Assembly (NCBI RefSeq): GCF_900111345.1
Contig: NZ_FOGY01000002.1
Span: forward strand, 62,001-126,000
Source: Psychrobacillus sp. OK032
GTDB taxonomy: Bacteria > Bacillota > Bacilli > Bacillales_A > Planococcaceae
Reading direction: 5' to 3'
Length of the DNA: 64,000 nt
Part shown: positions 55,438-64,000 of the stretch, piece after piece
How the letters are laid out: each line of letters begins with the position of its first letter
Position numbering within the stretch: position 1 is the stretch's first letter
Position numbers and translations under genes: made by a program
Notes under the pieces: model-generated
Databases searched by the model: none
Seen by the model: only the letters and a program-made list of their open reading frames with translations
Told to the model about the DNA's origin: nothing

Positions 55438-55925
55438 AATAACCTTTAAGAATACAAGAATGCGAAATTGTCTTTTGAGTGCATCTTTTCTTCATTTTTC
55501 AAGCCTGGATTGATTAAATCATCAGCCATATCATTTGAGGGTAATTATTATGAGAAATGGGAAGTGACAAGCAGGCTTTTTCTTTAGGTTAATAAAGGAA
55601 AAGATACTTTCATTTCGCAAGGCGGCATCTGAAGATATAATTTCGGAAGCGCTTCGCTTCTTCATTTAGAGTTACTGTTAATTCTTTTTGGCTATCTCAT
55701 TCAAAGTGTTGAAATTCTCACCAATACTGAAGCATAAATTCCTCCGTTAACTCCGTTTTCCAGCTAAAGTGGTCTTCTTTCCAAATAAACAGTATTAACA
55801 CTAAAAAAACCTCGATTCAAGGCTTATTATTTGCCGAAACAACAAAATAGCGAGCCTTTTCTCGAAAAAACCGAGGAAAAACTCGCTACTTTTTTATATA
55901 CATGAAAGCTAATTATGCTTTTATT
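55438..55925. other. Gene-free stretch where spoIIIAA and spoIIIAB would be expected
   Basis: Only about 490 bases separate spoIIIAC from efp, far too little for spoIIIAA (about 307 codons) and spoIIIAB (about 171 codons). No frame on either strand shows the SpoIIIAA P-loop or other conserved parts. At 55840-55895 AGCGAG and CTCGCT arms with A and T runs form the efp terminator. A GGAAGCGCTTCGCTTC hairpin-forming sequence is at about 55645-55661. Confidence 0.6.
55838..55897. terminator. Terminator after efp
   Basis: AGTAGCGAGTTTTTCCTCGG and CGAGAAAAGGCTCGCTA arms on the minus strand, with an internal CCTCGG/CGAG pairing, flanked by T runs. It lies 30 bases after the efp stop. Confidence 0.65.
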
Positions 55926-56483
55926 TTAAGCTCTTGAAACGTATGAACCTTCATCTGTGTTAATGACTAATTTATCACCAACGTTGATGAAAAGTGGAAC
56001 TGTTACTACTAGGCCAGTTTCTAGTGTTGCTGTCTTAGAACCACCACCAGAAGTGTCTCCTTTAATACCTGGTTCTGTTTCTGTTACTTCAAGTTCAACT
56101 GATTTTGGTAGTTCTACACCAAGTGTTTCTCCTTGATATTGAATTACATGAATTTCCATATTTTCGCGCAAGAATTTTAATTCGTACTCGATTTGGTTTT
56201 CGTTTAGCTCTAATTGCTCGTAAGAATCTGTGTCCATGAATACATGTTGATCTCCACTTGCATATAAGTATTGCATTTTTTTATTGTCAATTTGTGCTTT
56301 TTCTACTTTTTCACCAGCACGGAAAGTTTTTTCATTCACTGATCCGTTACGTAGATTTCTTAATTTTGAACGTACAAATGCTGCACCTTTTCCTGGTTTT
56401 ACATGTTGGAAATCCAATACTCGGTATAGTACCCCATCTACTACAATTGTTAAGCCTGTTTTAAAATCATTTACTGAAATCAT
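55926..56483 (-). CDS. efp: Elongation factor P
   Basis: 185 residues, three beta-barrel domains. N-terminal KOW-like [20 protein letters not shown], the modifiable-loop [15 protein letters not shown] with K32, and the OB-type C-terminus ([19 protein letters not shown]). It relieves ribosome stalling at polyproline. GGAGGG precedes the ATG. In B. subtilis it also lies just before the spoIIIA operon. Confidence 0.96.
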   Translation of the reverse strand: MISVNDFKTGLTIVVDGVLYRVLDFQHVKPGKGAAFVRSKLRNLRNGSVNEKTFRAGEKVEKAQIDNKKMQYLYASGDQHVFMDTDSYEQLELNENQIEYELKFLRENMEIHVIQYQGETLGVELPKSVELEVTETEPGIKGDTSGGGSKTATLETGLVVTVPLFINVGDKLVINTDEGSYVSRA

Positions 56484-56499
56484 CTATTTCCCTCCAAAA

Positions 56500-57561
56500 T
56501 TAAGTTAGTATTAATAGTTCTTTTGTCGAGTGCGTGAGCTTCTCTAAACCATTTTCCGTTACAAGTGCATCATCTTCGATTCGTACACCACCGATATTTG
56601 GTAAGTAAATACCTGGTTCAATCGTAATAACCATACCTGGTTCTAATACAATATCCGAACGGAATGATAATCCAGGACCTTCATGCACCTCTAGTCCAAT
56701 CCCATGACCTAATGAATGCCCAAATGCTTCTCCGTATCCTTTAGAAGCAATATAATCACGTGCAATTGCATCTGCTTCTTTACCTGTCATACCCGGTTTA
56801 ACCTTTTCTAAAGCAAGTAATTGTGAGTCGAGGACAACTTGGTAAATTTCTTTCAATTGTTCGCTAGGCTCTCCGACTGCAACTGTTCGAGTGGTATCGG
56901 AAATATAGCCATTATATATTGCGCCAAAATCTAATGTCACAAATTCGCCTACTTCGATCACTTTATCCGATGCAACACCGTGCGGCAGTGCAGAACGAAC
57001 TCCCGAAGCAACGATTGTATCAAAAGAAGATGAAGTAGCTCCGCGCTTACGCATGAAAAACTCCAACTCATTGGAGACTTCTAGCTCCGTCATTCCTGGT
57101 TTTATGTATGTAACGATATGTTCATAAGCCTCATCCGCAATGCGACAAGCTGCCTTTATTATACTAATCTCTTCGTCCGTCTTTATCAAGCGAATTTTTT
57201 CCACTAATCCAGTTAGAGGCACTAAATCAGCTTTGACGGCTTTTTTATACAATTCAAAGCTACTGTATGTCAAATCCTCTTTTTCAAATCCAAGCGATTG
57301 AATGCCCATCCCAGTGACTTGGTTTGCGACTTCTTCGATTAATGTCTTCTCATGTTTAACAATGCGGAAATCTTTAATCTGGCTTGCCGCTTGTTCGGTG
57401 TAACGAAAATCAGTGATAAAAACTGCATCGTTTTTGGAAACAATGGCAACACCAGCCGTTCCAGTAAATCCTGTCATATATCGTCTATTGAATCCATTTG
57501 TAATTAATAAAGCGTCAATCCCTTTTTCTTCTAACGCTGTACGCAATTTCGCAAGTTTCAT
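56500..57561 (-). CDS. M24 Xaa-Pro dipeptidase/aminopeptidase
   Basis: 353 residues: N-terminal creatinase-like domain, C-terminal pita-bread fold with metal ligands in VTLDFGAIYNGYISDTTRT, GHSLGHGIGLEVHEGP, TIEPGIYLPNIGGVRIEDD. It cleaves peptides next to proline. It corresponds to YqhT/PapA encoded directly before efp in B. subtilis, 16 bases here. Confidence 0.92.
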   Translation of the reverse strand: MKLAKLRTALEEKGIDALLITNGFNRRYMTGFTGTAGVAIVSKNDAVFITDFRYTEQAASQIKDFRIVKHEKTLIEEVANQVTGMGIQSLGFEKEDLTYSSFELYKKAVKADLVPLTGLVEKIRLIKTDEEISIIKAACRIADEAYEHIVTYIKPGMTELEVSNELEFFMRKRGATSSSFDTIVASGVRSALPHGVASDKVIEVGEFVTLDFGAIYNGYISDTTRTVAVGEPSEQLKEIYQVVLDSQLLALEKVKPGMTGKEADAIARDYIASKGYGEAFGHSLGHGIGLEVHEGPGLSFRSDIVLEPGMVITIEPGIYLPNIGGVRIEDDALVTENGLEKLTHSTKELLILT

Positions 57562-57634
57562 TATTAGCCCTCATCTCATTTTCTAAATAACTACTGCTTT
57601 TTATTTTATCATACGAAATAAGGATGGTAAATTT

Positions 57635-58057
57635 TCATTTACTTAATGGTTTATCTTGCGCTTGGAAAATGGCTGATTCCATCAAAAAACGGGTAGCCAG
57701 GATAATAATACAAATAAATGGAATGGACATTTTTTTGATTGTTTTTTCGATTGAACTAGCATCTAGAATAATCCATTCAAGAGCAAATGCTATTAACAGC
57801 CCTATTGCTAGACTCGTAATAGCTACAGGGATTTTCATAAACAGCAAACTGATATAGTATAAAACGATGCTGGCAGCCCATACGATGATGAATAATATAC
57901 CCCATTTAATAAATACATTGCTATCCTTTAAAGATTGAAAATTATCGGCAAACCCAACTGGATCCCATTTTATAAAATGAAAAAAATCTAATATCTTTAA
58001 CATGATTAATATAACCACTGTTGCTGCTATACTAGTACTTATTACTAAACTTTTCAT
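57635..58057 (-). CDS. YqhR-like membrane protein
   Basis: 140 residues with four membrane helices (about 5-22, 48-70, 78-98, 112-128). Position relative to pepQ/efp matches yqhR of B. subtilis, and the KWDPVGFADNF segment fits, but the call rests mainly on position and topology. Function is unknown. Confidence 0.5.
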   Translation of the reverse strand: MKSLVISTSIAATVVILIMLKILDFFHFIKWDPVGFADNFQSLKDSNVFIKWGILFIIVWAASIVLYYISLLFMKIPVAITSLAIGLLIAFALEWIILDASSIEKTIKKMSIPFICIIILATRFLMESAIFQAQDKPLSK

Positions 58058-58217
58058 GTAAATCTCCTTACTTTTTTTACTCTAGTGTAGGCTTTGAAAG
58101 TATTATTTAAACAACATAATTAAAGTGTATTTTAAGTGTATGTATGTTGGATTTATCTAGGAGCTACCCCAAAGGATAGCCTGTGCAATTTAGGGATAAT
58201 GAGTAACAATTAGCTTC

Positions 58218-58745
58218 CGCTAGGATTTCCGCTGCAGGGCGGACGCTTTCCGCGGGGGGAGCGATGAGCCATCACCGTCGCTATCGCGATCGTTGTGATG
58301 TCTCATCTGTCTCACTTATCCCGCTGGAGTCGCCGCCCTTCCGCTCCAATCAACGAGAATATAATGCTAATTTAGCGTCTGCAGTTATCAGAGAATTAAA
58401 TTTATCAGTTCAACTTTGCAATATTTATTAATCCTAATTAGAAAATGCTGTCTCCAAATAAATGGAGCATTTATTAGGATAAAGCTCGTTTCAATCAACT
58501 ATTTATTAGTTGGTTTTAGCGATCGTTACCGATAAGTAGGCAATTTCCTTTGGTTAAAGCGCAAGGAGGCGACTCCAGCGGGAATAGCAGATGTTTTCTG
58601 CACCGAAAGCGAAGCGCAGGTGCATGAGCTGAAGACCCTCGACTGAGCGCAGCGAAATTAATTTTTCGACAGCTTTGCGCAGGAGCAAGAGGAAAGCGGC
58701 AGAAGCCATACCCGCGGAAAGCGTCCGCCTGGAGCGGAGATACTA
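58218..58745. repeat. Large inverted repeat of a GC-rich intergenic element
   Basis: GCGGACGCTTTCCGCGGG at 58239-58256 recurs inverted as CCCGCGGAAAGCGTCCGC at 58711-58728, and CCCGCTGGAGTCGCC near 58320 recurs inverted as GGCGACTCCAGCGGG near 58568. The second arm contains GACAGCTTTGCGCAGGAGC, the same core as in the modular repeats, inverted. The elements sit in an 820-base gene-free stretch (58058-58880). GCGGAAAGCGTCCGC-type elements are common between genes in Bacillaceae. Confidence 0.75.
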
Positions 58746-58760
58746 GTGGTCACTTAATAG

Positions 58761-58797
58761 AGCCTCTTTATTAGGCATTATTCCTAAATAGAGGCAT
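58761..58797. repeat. AT-rich hairpin
   Basis: GCCTCTTTATTAGG and CCTAAATAGAGGC arms with a 7-base loop, between the large inverted repeat and the nrdJ terminator. Confidence 0.55.
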
Positions 58798-58823
58798 TCC
58801 TTATTCAGTTGAGTGAAATGCAT

Positions 58824-58868
58824 AAAAAAACACAAACGGACGAATTGGATTCATCTGTTTGTGCTTTT
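58824..58868. terminator. Terminator of nrdJ
   Basis: AGCACAAACAGATGAAT and ATTCGTCCGTTTGTGT arms with one mismatch in the stem, followed by T7 on the minus strand. Confidence 0.8.
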
Positions 58869-58881
58869 ATTTATTATTCTA

Positions 58882-61449
58882 TTATAAACCACATTTTAAC
58901 TGTGCATTACAGTTTGTACATGTGTTACAGCCACCCATCTCTTCTACTGTTCCTTTTCGGCAAACCGGGCATGTATTCCCTACCTCAGATCCGATTGTTA
59001 CATTCGTCGAACGTAAATCTTGGATTGTATCGATTAAGACGATTGGACGTTTTTCGAATACTTTTTCTTCCTGTTGCTCATGGTCATCTAATGTATTTTC
59101 CTCTGCTTTTAGCGTTAATACTTGAGCATCTCGACTTCCGTCAACGTATACAGTACCACCTTTTGCACCACCATTGTATAACCGTTCATAAACAGCTTCT
59201 ACTTGCTCTACTGTGTAGCCGCGAGGAGCATTTACCGTTTTTGAAATCGAGCTATCGATCCAACGTTGGATTATGCATTGAACGTCTGCATGCGCTTCAG
59301 GAGGTAATTCCATTGCTGTCACAAACCAATTAGGAAGATTTTCTTCTTCGACTGCATCATTGTTAGCCAAATATTCTTGTACAATATCTGCTTTTACTTC
59401 TATGAATTTACCTAGTCTCCCACTTCTATAATAAGTGAAAGAATAATAAGGCTCGAGACCTGTTGAAACACCAACCATTGTTCCAGTAGATCCAGTAGGC
59501 GCTACTGTTAATAAGTGTGAGTTACGGATGCCGGTTTCTAGAATAGTATTTCTGATTTCTTTTGGCATGGATTGCATAAATCCTGTTTCTGTAAATGCTT
59601 TTCGCAAACGATTTGTTTCTTCTTCATTTTCCCCAGTCAAGAATGGGAAGCTACCTCGTTCTTTTGCTAGCTCTGCAGAAGTTTCATATGCTGCGATAGC
59701 GATTGTTTTAAAAATCTCATCTACTAAAATGTTTCCTTCTTCAGAACCATATTCTTTTTCGCAATAAATAAGAAGATCTGCTAATCCCATGACACCTAGA
59801 CCTACACGTCGCTCACCTAAAGCTTGTACTTTATTTTCTTCTAAGAAATAAGGAGTTGCATCAATAACATTATCTTGCATACGTACTCCGACACGCACTG
59901 TTTCTTTTAATGCTTCATAATTTACTGTTTTGGTTTCTTTGTTTGCAAATTCAGCTAAGTTCACTGCTGCCAAATTACATACTGAATACGGCGCTAATGG
60001 TTGCTCACCACATGGATTAGTTGCAACAACTTTTTGTCCATATGCTTTTGCATTTGTTTGTTCATTCGCATTATCGATAAAGAAAACACCAGGCTCTGCT
60101 GAGTACGTCGCACAAATATTAATAAGGTTCCAAAGCTCTTTTGCTTTTACTGTACGATATGTCCTTACTTCATAGCCCATTTTCTCCCACTCACGAACAT
60201 CGCCAATTGTATGCCAATTTTCGTTGTAGAATGCCATTTCCACTTCTGTATATGATTCAGTCGCAGGGAATCGAAGGTCAAAATCTTCGTCATTTTCTAC
60301 CGCTTTCATGAAGTCATCTGTTAGCGTAACAGAAATATTCGCACCTGTTAAAAATTCAGGATTATGGACAGTGTATGTTCCACCGTCACGAAGTTTTGTA
60401 TCCGCATCACGAATAATTTCGTTGCTGAATCCTCCAAGACCTGGAATTGCTTTATAATTGATAATTCCTTGATACATTGCTTCTTCTTGTAATGTTAAAG
60501 GTTTGAATTTAAGCTTGTCCTTCGCAAGTTGTTTAATCGTTTCGTCGTTTGTATTTTCAATTAAAAAACGTAAAATTCGTGGGTTTTGCATTTTTGAAAT
60601 AATAAATTCTGCAATATCCGGATGCCAGTCTGCTAGCATTATCATTTGTGCTCCACGTCTGGAACCACCTTGTTCAACAAGATGAGTCAGTTTTGCAATA
60701 TCATCTAACCAAGAAACTGAACCGGAAGATTTTCCATTTACACCGCGTGCAAGAGTGTTACGAGGGCGAAGTGTCGATCCGTTTGTACCAACTCCACCGC
60801 CACGGCTCATAATCTCCATTACTTGTTTACGATGATCGCTAATTCCTTCACGGGAATCAGCTACAAAAGGCATTACGTAACAGTTAAAATATGTTACATC
60901 AGTGCCCGTACCTGCTCCGTATAATACTCGTCCAGCAGGGATGAATTTTAATGAAACTAATTGTTGATAGAACTTTTCGAACCACTCTGCTTTTTTTTCT
61001 TCTGTTTTTTCAACAGAGGCAAGTCCCGTTGCATTTCGCTTTGCAATTTGCTCGTAGAAAACTTCTAAAGGTTTTTCGATTACGTTAAGAGGTCTGCTTA
61101 CGGTACCAGCTGCAACTTGATTGCTATCGTCAATAGCACTTCGGTAATCTTCTTCTATCAATACTTCTGCTGTTTTAGTTTCTTGATTAATCGACACAAT
61201 ATGCCCTAATCCTCGCGCAGGAAATTTCGGATCATCCTTTACCGTTAAAACGACAAAATCCCCTACTTTAAGTGTTTTTTTCTCCGTATCTTTAAAAGAG
61301 TAACGGTCAATCATAACTAGTCTGGATACACCTTTATGTGTCAATTTCATGTCGTCAGTAATTGGGTGTACTTGTGGAAATAGTTCAATATCCTTGTTTA
61401 ACTGTTCAATGTTAATGGTTGCATTTTTATTCTGAGATGCTAATACCAT
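58882..61449 (-). CDS. nrdJ: Adenosylcobalamin-dependent ribonucleotide reductase (class II)
   Basis: 855 residues: the ten-stranded barrel pattern with FNCYVMPF, RGGGVGTNGSTLRPRN, NPCGEQPLAPYSVCNLAAVN and the APTGSTGTMVGVSTG loop, and a C-terminal Cys-rich tail CPVCRKG...CNTCTNCNAQLKCGL for redox transfer. Class II enzymes make deoxyribonucleotides with coenzyme B12 and work with or without oxygen. GGGAGG lies 7 bases before the ATG at 61449. Two NrdR boxes overlap its promoter. Its insertion between lipM and yqhR is not seen in B. subtilis. Confidence 0.94.
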   Translation of the reverse strand: MVLASQNKNATINIEQLNKDIELFPQVHPITDDMKLTHKGVSRLVMIDRYSFKDTEKKTLKVGDFVVLTVKDDPKFPARGLGHIVSINQETKTAEVLIEEDYRSAIDDSNQVAAGTVSRPLNVIEKPLEVFYEQIAKRNATGLASVEKTEEKKAEWFEKFYQQLVSLKFIPAGRVLYGAGTGTDVTYFNCYVMPFVADSREGISDHRKQVMEIMSRGGGVGTNGSTLRPRNTLARGVNGKSSGSVSWLDDIAKLTHLVEQGGSRRGAQMIMLADWHPDIAEFIISKMQNPRILRFLIENTNDETIKQLAKDKLKFKPLTLQEEAMYQGIINYKAIPGLGGFSNEIIRDADTKLRDGGTYTVHNPEFLTGANISVTLTDDFMKAVENDEDFDLRFPATESYTEVEMAFYNENWHTIGDVREWEKMGYEVRTYRTVKAKELWNLINICATYSAEPGVFFIDNANEQTNAKAYGQKVVATNPCGEQPLAPYSVCNLAAVNLAEFANKETKTVNYEALKETVRVGVRMQDNVIDATPYFLEENKVQALGERRVGLGVMGLADLLIYCEKEYGSEEGNILVDEIFKTIAIAAYETSAELAKERGSFPFLTGENEEETNRLRKAFTETGFMQSMPKEIRNTILETGIRNSHLLTVAPTGSTGTMVGVSTGLEPYYSFTYYRSGRLGKFIEVKADIVQEYLANNDAVEEENLPNWFVTAMELPPEAHADVQCIIQRWIDSSISKTVNAPRGYTVEQVEAVYERLYNGGAKGGTVYVDGSRDAQVLTLKAEENTLDDHEQQEEKVFEKRPIVLIDTIQDLRSTNVTIGSEVGNTCPVCRKGTVEEMGGCNTCTNCNAQLKCGL

Positions 61450-61478
61450 CATATTGCCTCCCTTTTCCAAAAAATAAA

Positions 61479-61496
61479 ACACACCATATAGTGTGT
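61479..61496. promoter_or_regulatory. NrdR box 1
   Basis: ACACACCATATAGTGTGT matches the NrdR consensus (ACACwATATwGTGT). It lies 30 bases before the nrdJ start and overlaps a possible -10 (TATATG) with TTGTTT 17 bases upstream on the minus strand. Confidence 0.8.
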
Positions 61497-61509
61497 CGTT
61501 GTTTATAAA

Positions 61510-61528
61510 ACAATACTATATGTTGTGT
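61510..61528. promoter_or_regulatory. NrdR box 2
   Basis: ACAATACTATATGTTGTGT has the same core as box 1 and starts 31 bases from it, about three helical turns, as in known NrdR-controlled promoters. Confidence 0.8.
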
Positions 61529-61605
61529 TATTTTGCAAATGAACCTTTTTATTTCAAATGCACTCATATCAGTAGTCAATGGACTTAATGACTAAAAAAA
61601 ATAAA

Positions 61606-62442
61606 TTATTTTTTAAAATTCCATGCATCATTAGCATATCTCTTCATTTCTAGCTCTTTTACATACCTTTCTTGCTCTTCCGTTAACGAAAATTCAACCA
61701 ATTCAATTTGTAAAGCTTCTTCAAAACCTTTTTTAAATGCTACCTTACATTCGTCGATTGTTATCGGTTTTTGGCTAATTTTGTTGATGGAAACTGCTTT
61801 TTTCGATAAACTCGCTTTTACTCTTTCCCTCAATTCATTGGAAGAAAACTTAAATGTTTGAATTAACTTATCTTCATCTAAATCCAGTAAAATAGCTCCG
61901 TGTTGCAAAATGACACCTTTTTGCCTTGTTTGTGCACTACCAGCCACTTTTCTTCCCTCTACTACAAGCTCGTACCAACTTGGAGCATCGAAACAAACCG
62001 CAGATTTTGGCTTTTTTAAATCCTGTCTTTTTTGTTCCGTGTCTGGAACTGAAAAATAAGCATCTAAACCAAGATTTTGAAAGCCAAGTAACAAACCTTC
62101 ACTTATAACTCGGTAAGCTTCCGTTACAGTAGCAGGCATATTAGGATAACTTTCTGTCACAATCACGCTATATGTAAGTTCATGTTCATGGAGTACGCCT
62201 CTTCCACCGGTAGGTCTTCGAACAAATCCTAAGCCTAATTTTTCTATAGCATCCATGTCAATTTCTTTCTCGACAGATTGGAAATAGCCAATCGATAAAG
62301 TAGCAGGATTCCACTCATAAAATCGAACGATCGGTGGGATAAGCCCCTCGCTATGCCAATCTAGCAGTGCTTCATCGAGTGCCATATTATAAGATGGACT
62401 ACAGGGTCCAGAATTAATAAAATACCATTTTGTCTTCTCCAC
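61606..62442 (-). CDS. lipM: Octanoyl-[ACP]:protein N-octanoyltransferase LipM
   Basis: 278 residues of the LplA/LipB fold: [19 protein letters not shown] at about 75-93, catalytic C150 in [19 protein letters not shown], and [21 protein letters not shown]150 equals the B. subtilis LipM nucleophile. It moves octanoate from ACP to GcvH; LipL and LipA finish lipoylation of E2 proteins such as BkdB here. It diverges from yqhL, as in B. subtilis (yqhM-yqhL). Confidence 0.93.
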   Translation of the reverse strand: MEKTKWYFINSGPCSPSYNMALDEALLDWHSEGLIPPIVRFYEWNPATLSIGYFQSVEKEIDMDAIEKLGLGFVRRPTGGRGVLHEHELTYSVIVTESYPNMPATVTEAYRVISEGLLLGFQNLGLDAYFSVPDTEQKRQDLKKPKSAVCFDAPSWYELVVEGRKVAGSAQTRQKGVILQHGAILLDLDEDKLIQTFKFSSNELRERVKASLSKKAVSINKISQKPITIDECKVAFKKGFEEALQIELVEFSLTEEQERYVKELEMKRYANDAWNFKK

Positions 62443-62544
62443 TCAAGTCTCCCCCTTCACAACGATATTCATTTTATCAAATAGATTGAATTGTATCTAG
62501 TGAATCTTTTATAATAGATAAGGAACATAGAAAGGGGAAAGACC

Positions 62545-62928
62545 GTGTCTAATACTTTATACTTTTTAATCGCAGTAATTGTCGTGTTAATAGTTTATGC
62601 TATTGTTCAAGCACTCCGATTAAAAAAAGCAGTTACAAACCTTACGCAAGAACAATTTATAACGGGTTATCGTAAAGCCCAACTTATTGACGTGAGAGAA
62701 CCAAAAGAGTTTGATGCTGGGCATATTCTAGGAGCAAGAAATATTCCTTCGTCACAACTTCGACAACGTTATAAAGAAATTCGTCCAGATAAGCCTGTTT
62801 ATTTATATTGCCAAAGCAGTGCAAGAAGTGCTCGTGCAGCAATGTTCTTAAAGAAAAAAGGCTACACGGATTTAAATCAACTTCAAGGTGGCTTCAAAAC
62901 TTGGACTGGTAAGATTAAAACGAAATAA
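62545..62928 (+). CDS. yqhL: Membrane-anchored rhodanese-domain protein, YqhL
   Basis: 127 residues: N-terminal membrane helix (4-23) and a rhodanese domain with LIDVREPKEFDAGHILGARN and the active-site loop YCQSSARSARAA (C89). It faces the cytoplasm or the outside; rhodaneses transfer sulfane sulfur. GTG start with AAAGGGGA upstream. Confidence 0.9.
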   Translation: MSNTLYFLIAVIVVLIVYAIVQALRLKKAVTNLTQEQFITGYRKAQLIDVREPKEFDAGHILGARNIPSSQLRQRYKEIRPDKPVYLYCQSSARSARAAMFLKKKGYTDLNQLQGGFKTWTGKIKTK

Positions 62929-62981
62929 TTTTACAAGTGCTCTTTGTAAAATGGACTAAGATCTTGAGTCTAGATATACAT

Positions 62982-63014
62982 AAAGGTTCTTCTTTTTTAA
63001 GAGGAACCTTTTTC
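62982..63014 (+). terminator. Terminator of yqhL
   Basis: AAAGGTTC and GAACCTTT arms with a 14-base loop, followed by T-rich sequence. Confidence 0.75.
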
Positions 63015-63043
63015 TATAATCATTTCGATAATGGAGGTATTAG

Positions 63044-64000
63044 ATGCAAAAACATGTTTTATTTTCACACAATGAAGATTTCAGACAAACACATCCTAAT
63101 TACGAGGATTTTGCCATCGTGTCCAAACGAATTATTCATATGTTAAAAGAGCGTAAGTACGCTAATTGGCAAACGATCGACATAGGGGAATCTATTTTAC
63201 AGTTGGACGGAAACTTATTAGAAATGATGGAAAATAATCTAGTTTCATATGAAGTTTTAGCATCTATATTCGAAACAAGGGCACAAAGTAAAATTACAAG
63301 TAGATCACAATTATCGGTCGAAAGTAAGCTAGAGATTGCCGATACTTTTGAAAATAACTTAATCTTTTTCCCTGAACATGACGTTGCAATGACATTTTCT
63401 TTTAACTATTCTGGTGGTAACACTTGGCCTGAATACTTTTTCTTTTCAACTTCGGCTGAAACAGCGCTAGTATTCTTGCAAGAAATCAATGAAAAAATGC
63501 GTCAACTGCTTATGCAGTCCGTTACCTATTTGGTAGATACTGAGCATGGAGTGCAACGCAGAAAATATGGCGAGCAAGCTGCGGTAAGTCGTGATGATGT
63601 ATTATTATCTGAAAGTATTAAACAAGATATTTTTCGGTCAATTGATGAGTTCTTTAGAGAGGATGGTCACTTTTTCAAAGATTATGGTCTACCATATAAG
63701 CGCGGAATATTACTATACGGATCACCTGGTAATGGTAAAACGACTTTAGTTAAATCGATTACTGGTTCTACCAAGGCACCTGTTGTCTATTGGCAAATTA
63801 CAGAATTCACTGGTAGTCATTCTGTGCAAGAAGTATTCGGTATTGTCACTCGGTTAGCTCCGGCAATATTAGTAATTGAGGATATTGATTCTATGCCAGA
63901 ATACACTCGTTCCGTCTTTTTAAACACATTAGACGGCGCCCAATCAAGAGAAGGGTTATTTATCATCGGGACAACAAACTACCCGCAAAAAATCGATCCT
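63044..64000 (+). CDS. AAA+ ATPase, BCS1/FtsH-like module (3' partial)
   Basis: The frame is open to the right edge (319 codons). The N-terminal 190 residues form a non-catalytic domain of unknown type (SYEVLASIFETRAQSKITSR, EHDVAMTFSFNYSGGNTWPE). The AAA+ core then has Walker A GSPGNGKTT near 226-234, Walker B ILVIEDIDSMPE near 279-290, and the sensor-like IIGTTNYPQKID. ATGGAGG precedes the ATG. No membrane helix is visible in the part seen. Its cellular role cannot be told. Confidence 0.75.
   Translation, partial: MQKHVLFSHNEDFRQTHPNYEDFAIVSKRIIHMLKERKYANWQTIDIGESILQLDGNLLEMMENNLVSYEVLASIFETRAQSKITSRSQLSVESKLEIADTFENNLIFFPEHDVAMTFSFNYSGGNTWPEYFFFSTSAETALVFLQEINEKMRQLLMQSVTYLVDTEHGVQRRKYGEQAAVSRDDVLLSESIKQDIFRSIDEFFREDGHFFKDYGLPYKRGILLYGSPGNGKTTLVKSITGSTKAPVVYWQITEFTGSHSVQEVFGIVTRLAPAILVIEDIDSMPEYTRSVFLNTLDGAQSREGLFIIGTTNYPQKIDP

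Noticed and set aside
55500-55700. Short frames in the efp-spoIIIAC gap as spoIIIAA/AB remnants
   Set aside because: None shows the SpoIIIAA P-loop or other recognisable conserved stretches; they are too short to support a call.
58809-59333. 174-codon open frame on the plus strand overlapping the end of nrdJ
   Set aside because: It is the complement of the well-conserved nrdJ sequence and runs through its terminator.

Overview
The window looks like a chromosomal stretch from an AT-rich, endospore-lineage member of Bacillales, most likely a Planococcaceae/Bacillaceae relative such as Psychrobacillus (genus-level placement is inference). The evidence is a gene order on the minus strand from about 62.4 kb down to 26.7 kb that follows the Bacillus subtilis yqhL-yqhM-...-efp-spoIIIA-accBC-nusB-folD-xseAB-ispA-dxs-yqxC-ahrC-recN-spoIVB-spo0A-...-bkd block, with strong AGGAGG ribosome sites and frequent GTG/TTG starts.

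Layout. 0-20.8 kb is an accessory region: a partial bile-acid:Na+ symporter, a LysM/GH18 spore-type glycosidase, small membrane proteins, a decayed sigma factor-PadR-FtsW operon, a Nudix/HAD pair, a YtrA-type GntR/ABC operon with a clear operator, an esterase facing a maleylacetate reductase across a MarR/MhqR-like palindrome, a DNA alkylation repair protein, and several pseudogenes (alpha/beta hydrolase, SMR efflux). 20.8-26.5 kb is a minus-strand cluster of a regulator, an M20 amidohydrolase, a YfcC-type transporter and two DUF3100-type membrane proteins, plausibly a peptide or amino-acid-conjugate uptake and hydrolysis unit. 26.7-35.4 kb is the branched-chain 2-oxoacid dehydrogenase locus (bkdR, bcd, lpdV, bkdAA, bkdAB, bkdB), lacking ptb and buk. 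35.5-40.4 kb holds a DUF2627 protein, glpQ, a DUF342 protein, spo0A and spoIVB. 40.7-57.6 kb is the conserved housekeeping run recN, argR, tlyA-like, dxs, ispA, xseB, xseA, folD, nusB, asp23-like, accC, accB, then a reduced spoIIIA operon (AH, AG, a short AF, AE, AD, AC; AA and AB not present), efp and pepQ. 57.6-64 kb has a YqhR-like protein, an 800-bp repeat region, an adenosylcobalamin-dependent ribonucleotide reductase with two NrdR boxes, lipM, yqhL and the start of an AAA+ ATPase.

The most notable points are: a modular intergenic repeat family with imperfect terminal inverted repeats and a variable number of 33-bp internal units, found at five places in the window; a BkdR-type activator that has lost the GAFTGA sigma-54 contact loop; a shortened spoIIIA locus without spoIIIAA/AB and with an apparent ATT start for spoIIIAG; the missing ptb-buk step with a repeat element sitting where they should be; and well-preserved regulatory sites (SigH promoter and 0A box at spo0A, paired NrdR boxes, a YtrA-like operator, an MhqR-like palindrome).
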